A DNA stretch of 64,000 nucleotides, taken from contig JAQMRL010000003.1 in assembly GCA_035578175.1 (NCBI GenBank), forward strand, positions 80,053,969 to 80,117,968. The letters are read 5' to 3'. The number at the start of each line of letters is the position of its first letter. Position 1 is the stretch's first letter. Below are positions 33,585 to 46,098 of the stretch, piece after piece. Under the pieces are notes generated by a model. The model worked only from the letters and a program-made list of their open reading frames with translations. It searched no databases and was not told where the DNA came from. Position numbers and translations under genes: made by a program. Source of the DNA: Catonia carolina. Lineage: Eukaryota; Arthropoda; Insecta; Hemiptera; Achilidae.

Positions 33585-34531
33585 ACGATTTAAAAAAAAA
33601 TCTTAGGAGCCGTTTTTGAGAAAATAGTAAAAAATTGAAAAATCGCACGATTAAACTACTACTCCCAGTTGAACGATTTCGATGAAAATGTTCTTGTCGG
33701 ATCACTTTGTGATACCTACTGATGGTTAGTCACGAAATGAACTTTGAGACGAAGTATAAGAGGGGAACAATCTTCTACGCATGCCCAGTTTCTCTATTAC
33801 AATCCTAAAAACAAACTGACATTCGTAGTTCATTGAAATACACAGTCCTTATTTTATTACGCGACGAGTGGTACAGGAAATATTGTTTTGATTTGGCTAT
33901 TCTGTTTTTACGTTTTAGGCTACATTTATACAAATAAAAGTATTTTAATTCGTTAAAACTCATTCCGTTTCGTTTCATTTTAATTCTTCACGTTTTATTC
34001 ATTATTCTGCAGTGTTTAACAATTTAGTTATATATCCGTGTATTATAAGTTTATCATGTTGACCGTTCAAAAGCAGGGTAAAACAATTCGAAGTTCGGAA
34101 AGGAATGTTATTTTAAATGTTATTAAATTGTACAGTTGTAAATAAAAATAAAGTTGAAGCCCAAAAAAATGTTATTAAGTGTAGTAAAGAAGAATCAAAC
34201 AATAAACTATATATATACTACACAGTTGCATGTTGTTAGAAATGTACGTACTACGCTGGCAGCAGCGCATTGCCCACACTGAGTCCCGGGCTCATCTCGT
34301 CATTACGTATCATTAATTTAAGTTCCTAGTTTTAACTTCGTACGATATTCTATTTTGGAGATATTTTGTTCACACACAGACACATATACAGACCAATCGC
34401 TAGAATATGTATTTCGGATTCAGGGTGGCCTAAAAACGTGAACTTTTTGGTGAAAACTCGATTTCTAAAAATCGACATGAAAACAAACAATTCGCGTTTT
34501 TATAAACTTATATAAGGCAAGAGAAAGTAAA
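33585..34531 (-). mobile_element. Family R repeat, copy R9, 3'-truncated and split
   Basis: R sequence at 33585-33721 and 34317-34531 (minus sense) joins across an insert of about 595 bp. Only the 5' third of R is present: from the TTTTGAGAAAAT block to the 5' motif GGCAAGAGAAAGT. The GT array is reduced to short CACACACAGACACATA. Confidence 0.8.
33722..34316. mobile_element. Unclassified insert of about 595 bp in R9
   Basis: Recognised only because it interrupts R9 between ATACCTAC and TTAAGTTCC. No TIR, target duplication, coding motif or second copy is evident. A GC-richer end (34240-34300) contains GCTGGCAGCAGCGCATTGCC. Confidence 0.45.
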
Positions 34532-36195
34532 AAATTGAAAGTTTTTTCTGACCTTCGTTTAATTTTTTGTATTCAAAATTTCACAGGTGTGGTTTCATTC
34601 ATTTTTTCTTTTTTTACTAAAATTAACAAAACTATAAGAACGAGAAGAGAGGGGTTTTTTAAAACAATGTTTTTTTAATGAATTAAAAATTAGAATAAAC
34701 TGTTCGTACATTTTTAGGAAAATATTAAAATGATGCATATTATGGATTCGTTATCCCTGTGAAACAATGTAAGTTATTTATCTGCAAGTCTAATGTGGTG
34801 CAGTTTGTGGTTAAAATTAAGGCAAGCGCGTCGGGTGACATGGTATGGGGAATAAAAGCTCTCAAGAGTAGAAGCTGTTGACGCCCGGGATCAAATACCA
34901 TTTGCATGTTGACATTATGACCTACACTGCCTCGGGTTCTTTTAGATCTCTACTCAAGTTTTTGCTAGCATGACCCATATACTTTCATAATATTCTCTTT
35001 TTAAGTAATTACCGTACGTCATCTCTTACAGAACACGATACATAATTTACATAATTTCTGTAAGAAATATATTTCAATTACCTCTTAACTGTAAGCAACA
35101 TTTGGACAATAGGGAATTGTCTAACATAATTTGATAAACTTAACAATGGAACTGTCTAATAGGTGTTCTCCGATGCTAATCTATACAAAGAATATTTTTT
35201 TATTTCCATGTGTCGTTACGATTACGGTCCTAATGATATCGGTTGAATTATAACATTCTAGTGCGCGAAGACCTGATGGGTCTTAATCAAAACAAATGGA
35301 ACGAAATGGAGTTAAATTGATGATAACTAATATTGTATAGTTTTTTTATGTAGATTAAAAATTTGTATGTAATATTTAAATTATGAATTTTGTAAAAACT
35401 CAAAAGAAAATTAGAATATAGAGTATTAAATTTGAGTACTGCAGTTTTTTAGTGTTTTTAATAACTGAAATCATTACAACTTTGTCAACAATGACTATGA
35501 CTAAACCTCATAATTTTTTAAATTATTATAAAATGTACTTTTATCACCAACTGTTTGTAGAGATATACATGTTATAAAAAAACATGAAAGCCGCTTTTAA
35601 TTTGCATTGTATGTAAACAAAAGCTCAAAAATTATAACGCACAATCAAAAGCACTACGCTTAATAACTCAAGTTCCACTTTGCGTAAAATAACAATACTC
35701 TACACGATGAGTTTGCTTACCTTTTATTCAAGCATCCTAAAACTCTGCAAGCCTTTTCACAGTAGGTTTGAAGGAATCCAGAATCCATAATCTTTAGTAC
35801 CTTCTGTACAGCTTAATTGACAATTCAAGGAGACATGTAAATGGACATTAAAATAGAAATATTCGTAAGAATTAACTTTTTTTAACTAATATAAATCAAG
35901 TAAATTTATCTTGATAACTTAGTGCTGTAAAGTGGTATTAAAATACCAAACCCTTTCTCTGTCTGTTGTACCACTATTGTACTATGAAACTACTATATTG
36001 GTTTAGAAAGGGAGTAGACTACTGGTTAACAGGCGGGTGATTAATTAACAATATTGTAGCACATACTTTATGGGTTGAATGTAACCAATACAATAGTCTT
36101 CATGTAAACTGGTGTAGGGCACTAGTAGTCAGATGATCCCTTGAACTGTGTTACAGTCATTGGTTGAAACAGTTATTCGTGTGAAATAACTTAAG
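34532..36195. other. Unassigned AT-rich DNA
   Basis: A possible SINE head with a B-box-like GGGATCAAATACC lies near 34820-34930. Otherwise nothing recognised. Confidence 0.35.
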
Positions 36196-37520
36196 CTGCA
36201 CGGACTACATCATCCGTGCGATCGCCCGGGCCGAGCGGTGTAAAGGTGTTCTTGGCACACGGTCCGTGCGATGAACGGATGTTATGTCCTGGCGCCCGGA
36301 CAAAGAAATAGTAGTTGCATTCAGTGCGCGATGGTTAATAGACTTAAGGAAAATTATTACGTAAAAAAATTTCAATCCTTGCTTTGTTATACATCGTAGA
36401 AAAATAAATCGGTATAGGGAATTTTGTTTTCATCACTGTAGGTTTCTTAATCAGGGTTTATTTGAGCACAAACACTTCTCTACTCATCCAGTACCTCACT
36501 TCTGTTTCGTATTCCTCGATTGACTCATTAAAAGCGGTCTTTCCTGACTTATTAAAGATACCCAAAATAAAAAATATAAAAACAGAGATCCAAAATCCTC
36601 GAAAATTGGTTTAAATCGTTTGGTAAAATATTTCTTTAATGCAGGGGTACATATTACTAGGTATTTCTTTTTTTGGTTGCTGACAAAGATTTTATTTGTT
36701 TTTTTATATTCCGTATTATAGGCTTTCTTGTACGTAACTAATTTACAGTTTTATATCGATGTCTTTTCTCTCCATTTTAAAATACGTTTGTGAATGTAAT
36801 ACAAAAAAATGTGTACTGTGACAAATGTACTACGAATATACTGTGTACTGAATCAAGTGTAGTTTACTAGACAGCGCTCGGATGAATAATTATCGGATCC
36901 GTGTGCCAGCATACATGCGTATTCACCTATCCGTTTCCGGATACCCCTCGGCCAGCTACGCCCATTCCGAAGGAATTTAAGCAGCCTAGTGGCTCCGAAG
37001 CGCCACTCAGGAAAACACAGCCCCTGAGAGGCCAACCCAAATGAGTGGGTGCGGTCACGTCCGCAGGGCGCCCCACTCCCCTCAGTACTCGCGTAAACGT
37101 TGGACGAGTCACCGTCGAGATCGTAACGCAGCTAATGCTTTGCACGTGGCTCTACTACACATGGATGTTCTGCGCACAACCGTGTACTACGAATAGCACA
37201 CGGAGGTGCTACAGCCAGTGCCAGTTACCTCACAGCGGTGAGGATTGGGTAGCTAAACTGCAGTTCTATGGGCACGCTCTGTGTGGTCTGGGGCATGCCT
37301 CCTGTGCCAGCATACATTTGGAACATTAGTCTGCTAGATGCAATCATATCTTCATCCGAGCGTTCGCACGGATGAGTTTAAGTAGGAAGGTCCGGGCGAT
37401 CGCACGGACCATGCAACTCTCGGACCGTGTGCCAACCCCAATGCTTCTCTATTTTCTGCTACTCGTCCTTGCGAACGGATGGACACATAATTCGTGCGTC
37501 GCACGGACTATGTGCTATCA
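36196..37520. repeat. GC-rich block with paired inverted motifs
   Basis: Two GC-rich parts (36196-36310 and 36845-37520) frame an AT-rich middle. TCCGTGCGATCGCCCGG at 36213-36229 recurs exactly inverted at 37392-37408, and GCACGGACTA recurs nearby on both sides (36199 and 37502). Variants such as ACGGTCCGTGCGATG and CCGAGCGTTCGCACGG repeat the theme. Minus-strand frames in 36853-37145 are open but match nothing I can name. Possibly an unclassified element with structured ends. Confidence 0.45.
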
Positions 37521-37684
37521 GCGTTACTCTCAACATTTAATAAATAGGTCTTATTGTTTAATTATATTTAAATATAAAATGCTAGATATTTTATTTAATA
37601 CAGTCGGAATTATCCAGAAATGCATGGGATGTGATTTAACGTACGCAAGAAATGCAGCTATGAAGGATATAAATATGAAGGAAC

Positions 37685-38381
37685 TGAATCGGTCAACCAG
37701 AAGTAGTAGTTCATTCGTGTCATTTTTTTACTTTTTTGCTATTTTCTCAAATACGGCTCTACGATTTTTTTAAAAAGAAACATTCACTACATTTTTTATG
37801 TTCTACAAGATAGGGTGGTCGCCATGTCTGCTGAAATTCTTGTGGAGGCTGTGCTTTCGTAGAAAAAATGGTTTTTTTAAGATTGCGGCCTTAATATGCA
37901 TTTTAGCGCAAAAATGTATAGGCCTATAATAAAAGTTGTAGAAAATTTAATAAAAACCTACAACTTTTATCCAAAGATTTTTTTTGTATAACGCTTAGTT
38001 TAGCGGTAATTAGTGATTATCTGTTTTTATCAATGATAATCTGTAAAGAAATAGATTTTTTAAGATTTCGGCCATAGTATCCATTTTACGACAAAATCCG
38101 TATAGTCAAATTTATAGGAAATTAAAAGATCTACAACTTTTATTTTAAGCATTTTTCTCTTCAGTCTACTTTAGCGTGAAAGAGTAATTTTCCGTGTTAT
38201 TGAGCCAAACTGAGGTTGATTTTAATTTTGCGTCTTTCACTAATGATTAAAATTAGGTTACCATTTTTGAGATTAGTTTTTTTTTTGTTTAATTCGAATG
38301 TTTTATTACTAATATTAGGTACATTGTTCATTATTTGCATTGACAAGAGAAAGTTGTATGAGTGTTTCAGTCCAGATTTTT
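37685..38381 (+). mobile_element. Family R repeat, copy R10, 5'-truncated
   Basis: Starts within the ATCGGTCAACCAGAAGTAGT block, so the 5' motif and microsatellite are missing. Both internal units and the 3' end (GACAAGAGAAAGT, a worn hairpin and CAGATTTTT) remain. It is one of the more diverged copies. Confidence 0.88.
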
Positions 38382-39415
38382 ATTTTAATCTTCAATAGCT
38401 GCAGTCAAGTAGACTACCTAAAAACACAAAATGGCGTCCAGACGGACAACACAGCTTTTTCGAACCTGTTTTTTTTTTAATTTCGTACCATATTTTTATA
38501 TAAGAAACCAATGACTGGAGTCGCATGTTTCTGAGAAAGCATGTAGAATTTACTTAAAATCCTATTCAGAAGAGGTGGCAATAAAATATGTGTTTTATTG
38601 TTCTAAAATATCCATGGTGTTGAAACGGTCAGTGGTTTTAAATAAGTGAAAGAAACTACATACGCACGGCTTATGTGGTTGGAGTTGGAGCCTTCTTAGT
38701 TGAATAAAAAACACTTGAGTTGTTACTAAGGACATCCACGAAATATATGGTATCTTCTACAGAACTAAGTATAGGGCTTGAGATTCTACGTTATAACCTG
38801 CTTTCTCCTTATACATTTTTTTTTGAGATACACATACTATTTTCTTGTCGACCTTTTCTTTCACACTAACACACACAAAACCTCACACTATTTTTCTTTT
38901 TCCTTTTTATCCCCTGTATTTGAAAAACTGAAATCCGAAAAAATATTAACCGTACGGATTCTACAACGAATTTTTTACTAAAATATCTCTGGATCAATAT
39001 TCCATAGTCTTGAGTCCGTTAGATTAACTTTGCCGTCTCGTTTTTCTATTGCAACAAGAAAATTCAATTGGTTTTGTAATATTTCACTCAGTAGTTCAGC
39101 GATGGTGAAATCAATAATGTACATAAATTACGTTCTCAAAGTAAATAAATAAATCTTTATTTGTCAGGCACATAATACAGGAATATACATCATAAAATAT
39201 ACAAAAATATGCCTACACATTGTAGCAAATTAGAATACTGGATTTCTTTAATTGAAGGAACAGGCGTACCAACACTAATCACATCAAGTAAAAATATGGT
39301 ATAGCAAGTAATGGTACCAACCTAAATCATATGTGTGTAATATAATGATGTTTTAAGCTTGTTCCCTTGTCTATGATTAAAAATATATAAATTATGTAGA
39401 CTTTTTTTAATGACT
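38382..39415. other. Unassigned AT-rich DNA
   Basis: No gene or shared repeat recognised. Confidence 0.45.
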
Positions 39416-39426
39416 AAATATTTTAT

Positions 39427-39825
39427 GTTGTTGTTGTTTAGGTCAACAGCCAAGAGGCTGGTTTGAACCTCTAGAGGTTTTACTAAGTAAAACAAGGAGT
39501 GAGGTGGTTTACCATTGCCTTCCTCACTGAGTGAAAAAGTACGCTTATCAGCATGCCGGGCCCTCTGAAAAGCACATATTTTCCACTCTGTAAATGACAA
39601 CTTCACTTCATTCACCACAGGGTCTGGCTGTATAATGAAATTCATTACTTTCAGAGAAGGTAACTCTGATTAGTGTCTTTTACACCTCTACCTCTTCTGT
39701 TCTTAAATGATTCAGTCATTTAATTGGCTGACCATGTGATAAGAAACAGAACTATTTATTTTAGCTCTGCAACGAACAGATTGAGTGTAAATAATTTGAC
39801 ACTCCACCTGTCTGTTATGGGCACA
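39427..39825 (-). mobile_element. Family B retroposon, copy B5
   Basis: Nearly identical to B3. AAATATTTTAT flanks it at 39416-39426 and 39826-39836 (11 bp, perfect). It includes the tail run GTTGTTGTTGTT (CAA repeats in sense orientation) and is a good reference copy. Confidence 0.93.
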
Positions 39826-39836
39826 AAATATTTTAT

Positions 39837-40975
39837 ATATCTTTAAAACATGACGAACAGTAAATCCAAAGTGCTAAAAATTAAATTAAATAAATAGTGT
39901 AGGAAATCAACTATGTTTGAATTCGGCTTCATGTTCAAAAAGGTTAAATAAAATAGTGTGGTTAAATTTAAACCAATGAGATTATAATTAATAAATATAA
40001 ATGCGCGAGTGAAGGAACAATGGAACATCGAAGGTTAATGGAGTTGTTGAATACATAAATCAATGAAACCATTTTTTGTTTGAGGATGGTCTCAGATCAT
40101 CAAGAAGAGTACATAAACTAAGAGCTCAAACAAGACAACAATACCGACGATCAAAAGTGAACAGCATGGACAATCATTGTGGTAAAACCTTTTAATTTTA
40201 AAAGAAACGATAAATAAACTTTAAGATCTGTTAAATTAATATTACTTAAAAAAAAAAGAAAAGGAATCAAATCATAAATCATTTTAAAAAATATATTTAA
40301 TTTATTACTAAGTAAACTCTCATTTTGTATCTTATTCTAAATTCTATATGATAAAATTGTGTTTTTCTCAGCATAACCTTAAAATTCTGTTTTTTTTATT
40401 TAACTCCATTTTTGGCTAGCTTAAATTTAGGGCAGTTAAATATTTGGAACCGGGCACGTTACAACATACAAACTTATACATTATAGAAATGACGGTCAAA
40501 TTCCGTTATATGCTCCCGCCCCCCGCCCCCAATGATTCTTTTGTACAGTGAAGGGATACAAACTGTAGGTGAAAAGTAATTTAGTAATACATTATAAACT
40601 TCACTCAAATACAGATATCAATACTTCATGATTACTGGGCCGGCCAAAAAGCAGCAATGTCATGCAGTATCGCTTCAAACATTCGATTTTTCTGGCAGTC
40701 ATTTGCGTCACATGAATTCACACTGATAAAATAACAACGCTGAACGGAATAGCTTAAAATATTTATGTTAGCTTTAAATGTTATGTATAGCTTTAAATGG
40801 TTTTATTAATTGTTAGTTCCTATCACTACAAAACATCGTTTTACATCGTTATTTGTCTATAGAAAACCGTATAAACAATTTTTAAATTGTACAGTTACTT
40901 AAAATTTCGTTGGTGAAGAGTGTTAATTCCATTGTTAGCTCCATTTATAAGCCAAAATCAAGATAATTGTCCCAT
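39837..40975. other. Unassigned AT-rich DNA with C-runs
   Basis: CCCGCCCCCCGCCCCC lies near 40507-40522. No gene recognised. Confidence 0.4.
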
Positions 40976-40977
40976 TA

Positions 40978-41510
40978 AAACCAAGCCAATTGCTGTGAGC
41001 GCTGGACTACGCATGCGTATACTTGACTTTGACCCTGCATACCCCTCCGACCTATAGTTATAAGTATCAGACGAACGAGATATAAGTATTAGCCGAGCGA
41101 AAGAGAGGGAGATATGTGGCATAACTACGCATGCGCTCAAAGGTCTTTAACGTTATAATCCAAATCTGAAAACATACTACAATCGTTATATTGCTTGTTA
41201 GTTTACTGCATGCATAAACGTTTGTTCACAACAATGAGTAAAATTATACGATAATGTTATTGTAACGGCGCGTATGGCTTGTGCGAGTGAGAGCGTTATG
41301 CATTCTCTCACTCCCAAGGCTAGGGAACATTAGTTCTGAATACTGTAGACGTACAGTCAAAGTGTCGTTGAAAATTGACAACACCCATTATGTTTTGTAG
41401 GTATGTTGTTCCATTGTTGATTACATACGCTGCACTATTGCTGTACATACAAGACTATACTAATGCAGACGCACGTTTTGCCCAGCGCTCTTCTTACGAA
41501 AATCAGGCTA
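40978..41510. mobile_element. MITE family T, long copy
   Basis: A 533 bp segment flanked by TA at 40976-40977 and 41511-41512. Its two outer parts (about 40978-41050 and 41345-41510) match the short copy at 54622-54863, which lacks the middle 290 bp. One end reads TAGCCTGATTTTCGTAAG (inverted). The terminal repeats are poor beyond a few bases, but GAGCGCTGG lies near both ends in opposite orientation. No coding frame. Confidence 0.8.
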
Positions 41511-41512
41511 TA

Positions 41513-42125
41513 CTTTCATCTTATCTTTTAGAAAATTCTAGTTGTTACTTGAAACAAGAACAAGTTGGGAATATATTTTAAAAATATTTTTAGTAAAAAT
41601 GAAATAGTTAAGTTAAGAAAAAATATTAGTTCACGTATGGCTTACTACTTAACGTTAATAATTATGTTGATTATTATAATTACTTTGTATACTTACATAT
41701 ACGCTGTTACTTTATTTTAAGTTTTGCGTTGTTAAATTACATTTTAAAACATTTGTTATAAGACGATGATATTTAAGAAATCTTGTTCAAAATACATATA
41801 ATTAATATTTAATTTTTAAAAAAGCGTTTAATTTTCCGATCAAAGGACATTGTTTTTCATTTGTGTGTTCTTCATGTGTCATTTTGCATTAAGGAATTTT
41901 TCAGATGGTTATTTTTTTAAAAGACTTTTATTACCTTAACAGCAAAATTACAATCTGTTCTTACATTCGAAAAACAAGTAAAAAAAGGAATCGAGATAAC
42001 CCTGTATAACCCAGAATAAAACATTATCTTCCATTAAAAATAAATGTTACAGTTACAACTGAATTATTAAAATACGCTATTTCTTATTGTTCTTGTTTTT
42101 CCAATGTAAGAACAGATTGTAATTT
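41513..42125. other. Unassigned AT-rich DNA
   Basis: AACAGATTGTAA and its inverse near 41951 and 42110 bracket a loose inverted repeat of about 170 bp (TGTTCTTACATT against CAATGTAAGAAC). Nothing else seen. Confidence 0.4.
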
Positions 42126-42128
42126 AGA

Positions 42129-42537
42129 TTGTTGTTTAGGTCATCAGCTGAAAAGCTGGTTTGAACCTCTAGAGGCTTTACTAAATAAAACGATGAGTGA
42201 GGTAGTATACAATTGCCTTCCTCACAGAGTTTCAAAGTATATTTAGAAAACTATATTTATCAGTAAGCTAAGCGCTGTGAAAACCATCTACTTTCCACCC
42301 TGGAAATAATGATACCTTCACTTCATTCGCCAAAGGGTCTGGCTGTATAATAAAAATCATTACTCTCAGAGGAGATAACTCTTGATTAGTGTCTTTTACA
42401 CCTGTACCTTTTCTGTTCTTAAATTCTTCGTCATATAATTGGCTGACCATGCGATAAGAAACAGAACTATATTTTGTAGTCCTGGAACGAGCAGATCGAG
42501 TCCAAATAATTTAACGCTTCACTTGCCTGTTACTGGC
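42129..42537 (-). mobile_element. Family B retroposon, copy B6
   Basis: Antisense and diverged, with several small indels; it has no clear target duplication. The central frame is interrupted. Confidence 0.8.
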
Positions 42538-42639
42538 AAAAATGTTTCAGATAAAATCAAAATTAAATAAATTTAGAAACCATTTTAAATTAAATTAAAT
42601 TTTTGTAATTAAGTTCAAGTTTATCATTAGCAAGTCTGC

Positions 42640-42960
42640 TTCGTAAGTCAAACACATCATATCTGTTAAGTTTTGTAAAAGTACGATCTCTGTTGTCCAG
42701 TGAGTTTATCGCGAAATAATTCGGATGTCCGTTCAGTCTTAGATCTATGTTCTTCTAAATCGTAATTTCCTGTCTTATCCTATGCTGTTATTAACATATT
42801 TGTTTCGTATGTACCATGGTATCCTAAGAACTGTACCTAAAAGTTTTGTCTGAAAACGTTCTGTAATGTCAATATTGGAATTTTTTGTTGTCCCCGTGAG
42901 TTTTATCTCGTACGTCCTAACAGGTTTTATAAAACTGAACGGAATTATAATGAATTCCTT
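42640..42960 (-). pseudogene. Jockey-type LINE C-terminal remnant
   Basis: A minus-strand frame near 42660-42760 reads HPNYFAINSLDNRDRTFTKL and then DVFDLRSR. This parallels HQNPLAISLLDNSEDTYRLK and LDLPLRF of the 13996 element. Upstream in the same sense, YVRDKT and FQY fragments are shifted between frames. It is an old 3' remnant of a third Jockey lineage. Confidence 0.65.
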
Positions 42961-44930
42961 TTGCGAACTTTTTAGTTCTACATTTTTAATCTCTAAAGTC
43001 GTCGCTGTGGTAAGCTTCGTAATTTTATGTTTGTATTTGTTTATTTGTATTATTTATAAAGGACACTGGGTTTTTCTTTACCAATTTCAAATATATAAAG
43101 TGACAGTAAAGGGAGAATATTTTATTTAACAAACAACCTTTTGCATGAATAATGCTTTAGAATGTTTGCGATAATTCTAAATTGTGTTTTGTTGAAATGG
43201 GCAAAAGCAATTTTCCTTTTACATTTTAATTTAAAAGAAACTAAGTTTTACTGTATTGTATAACTATAGTAGTTTTATAATCAAGGAGATTATACCCTTT
43301 TAAATTTATTTGCAATAAATTATTAATTTTTTTCTAATATGTATCACCAGTTGCAAAAGAGGGATTTAGCTGCTTATTTAATTTATAGGAATGTGTTTCT
43401 TCGGTAGTTTTTACCCTCTTGTATTATTATTTTATTTTTAATTTACTCTTTTTTCATTAAATATATCTATTTGCTATTTATCTTAGTTTATTCCTTTATT
43501 TATAAAATTATTGCAAAAGTGCAATACGGTAAAGCAGATAGAATGAACAAAGTATTGGGTTTTATGAAATAAAGTCTTTCTGAATTCCAGTCTTTTTTAA
43601 CAGGAGATATAGTATACTAACTTCAAAATGAATTCCTTTTACTTTGAATTACCTCTGTGGATTTAAAAAGTAAATCCTATTTCAACATTTTCTTGCTGCA
43701 TAAATTTATGAATTTTTTATAAGAATTTTTTTGATTTTATCTAAAGTTTATTTTTAAGGATTTTTTTTAAAACTGAATAAAATATTGAAAAAACGTTTCC
43801 TGTTGCAAGTTTCTTTATCTTTTAAAAAACCGTTTGTAGTTGCTGTCTATTTTGTAGTTTTGTCTACGTTTGTAGTTCTATTTTCTTGGCCTAAACTTAA
43901 ATAAAACAGTTTTGCAGATTTGAAAATCAATCTCGATCCATCTTATATTTGTTGTTATATCATTTTTTTTATATTTTAATACTTACTCGGTTTACTGAAC
44001 ATTATTTATTTAATTAATCTGAATTAGGTCAGTCCTGTACAAATATTTTTGGCGATTTTCAAAACACCTCAAGATTTAAATTCTGTAACTTAGGAGTGAA
44101 GGGTATTCTCAAATTTTTGTGAAATGAGTATGCACTACTTATGAAATCAGCTAGAAATACTGTATTTAATAGTACAGTATTTCTCCTTCTGTATCAGAAT
44201 AGTGTTTCACTAAATATTTTAATCGAGTTTTGTCTTTGTTTGATAGACTCAACTTCCATTAAAGTCAACACTGTTTATGTAGTTTGTAACAAAATGACAG
44301 AACATAGAAAGAACTATTGAGTACAATTTAAATCGTCTGGGAGGCAGGGGTATAGAAGTTAAGAAATTGATATAATTTATAGCTGTAGATCAAAAGCTAT
44401 ATTGGGTGTAAATTTCAATTTACCGATACAGAAATTTTATTACATTTTAATACCTAATAAAGAGAAAAAATTACGTTTTTTCCTTTCCTGAAAATCACAA
44501 AAATGGAGTTAACACCCCTTTAGTTCTTAGAAACTGAATTTAATTCTGCAGATTAAATACTTAGCTTGGTTTGCGTATAAATTAATCCTTTCATCAAAAA
44601 CAAACAAAATGTTTCATATTAATTGCAATTATTACAAATTTTTATTAGTGATTAATGTACCAGATTGTAACTGACTGAATATAAAACTGAATATAACATA
44701 ACTGAATATGTAACTGAATATAAAAGGAGCTTTCATTCAGTTAGTCATTGTTTTTCTATGAAACGTACAACTAGTTGGCCATTGTCTATGAAAACCATTG
44801 AAATTCAAGGATTATATGAAATTCTCTGTAGTTAAAAATTACCTTTAACACAAGTCAAGCAACATTTATCTTTACGGTGATTGGTTGTATTGTCATGCAG
44901 TTCATTGGCTATTCTCAACACATACTGCTG
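42961..44930. other. Unassigned AT-rich DNA, about 2 kb
   Basis: The largest stretch without recognisable repeats. No splice-supported exon or RNA gene is evident. Confidence 0.45.
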
Positions 44931-44934
44931 TTAA

Positions 44935-45667
44935 GGGGAGACTGTACTTTGTATCCCGTCAATGTTAAATTTGCTATTTTGTGGTACATTTTGCATAGGA
45001 TTAATAAAAGATAGGGAAATGAAACTTTACGCACTGTAGTTATCGGGTTTCTTCTCGAGCTGCTGAATTTTTTTCAAATTAATCTTTGGACCATACCAAT
45101 TTTTTTAAAATTAGGAATAACATAAAATTTTTACAAATTGTTTTCCACGTGTTTTGCGTATTACTAATTTTTTGAGCTTCTGAGGAAGTCATAAAAATAT
45201 CGGTATATGTGGATAATATAGCCTACTAGATAATTAACTGGTAAAAATTTCAGCCTGGTAGGTTTATTGGTTTCTGAGAAAAATGTACCTTTGTGTTAAA
45301 AATCTAAATTAAAGGGAAAAGGTAAAGAAGGCACAAATAAAAAATAATATATACACAAACAAGGAAATTTTTCAACAGTTGTTTAGAAAGCTGAACCAAC
45401 ACCTGAGAGTATTATAAACCGTGATGCAGATATTTAAAAAACTAAAATTCTCTTTGCACTAAAACAAGCAGCATAAAATTATGGAAAAATATTAGTTCTT
45501 CGTAACATGATAATTTTTCTGTGTAAACCTGACAAAAACTTAATTTCAAAAAAAATATTTTTTTGACGTAATATAATGTTTTTTTGGTAGATCTAGGCCT
45601 AAACTATTGAAAAACATAAAAAACCAAAAATCTAAATTTTCAGTTAAAACCATCGTGCAATCTCCCC
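44935..45667. mobile_element. TTAA-flanked MITE
   Basis: The ends GGGGAGACTGTAC and (inverted) GGGGAGATTGCAC are bounded by TTAA at 44931-44934 and 45668-45671, 733 bp. TTAA would fit a piggyBac-type target; a TA target with AGGGGAGA ends fits equally well. No coding frame. An orphan right end of the same family lies at 48024-48064. Confidence 0.7.
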
Positions 45668-45920
45668 TTAATATGGCCGACTCTACATTGTTATTTATTA
45701 AAATTTTCTACTATAATAATTTATTTATATTTTGATATTCCGAGGTATTCATGGTGTAATTTAGTCCGGATTATGGATGCTTGATTGAACTATTTTGATT
45801 AAATTTAATTTCGTAACTGAATGATCATGAATATTTTCATTATTTAATGGAAACGTATAAATACGCATAGTTATATAAGTCTACTAACGTTATTTTTTGT
45901 GAATCACTAAATACTTTTTT

Positions 45921-46046
45921 ACTTTCTCTTGCCTATTTGAATATATAGGAAAGTATTGTTTTCATGTTGATTTTTCGAAATCGAGTTTTCACCGGATCTA
46001 CACGTTTTCAGACCCACCGAACCCAAAAAACATGTTTTTAGCGATT

Positions 46047-46098
<52 letters not shown>

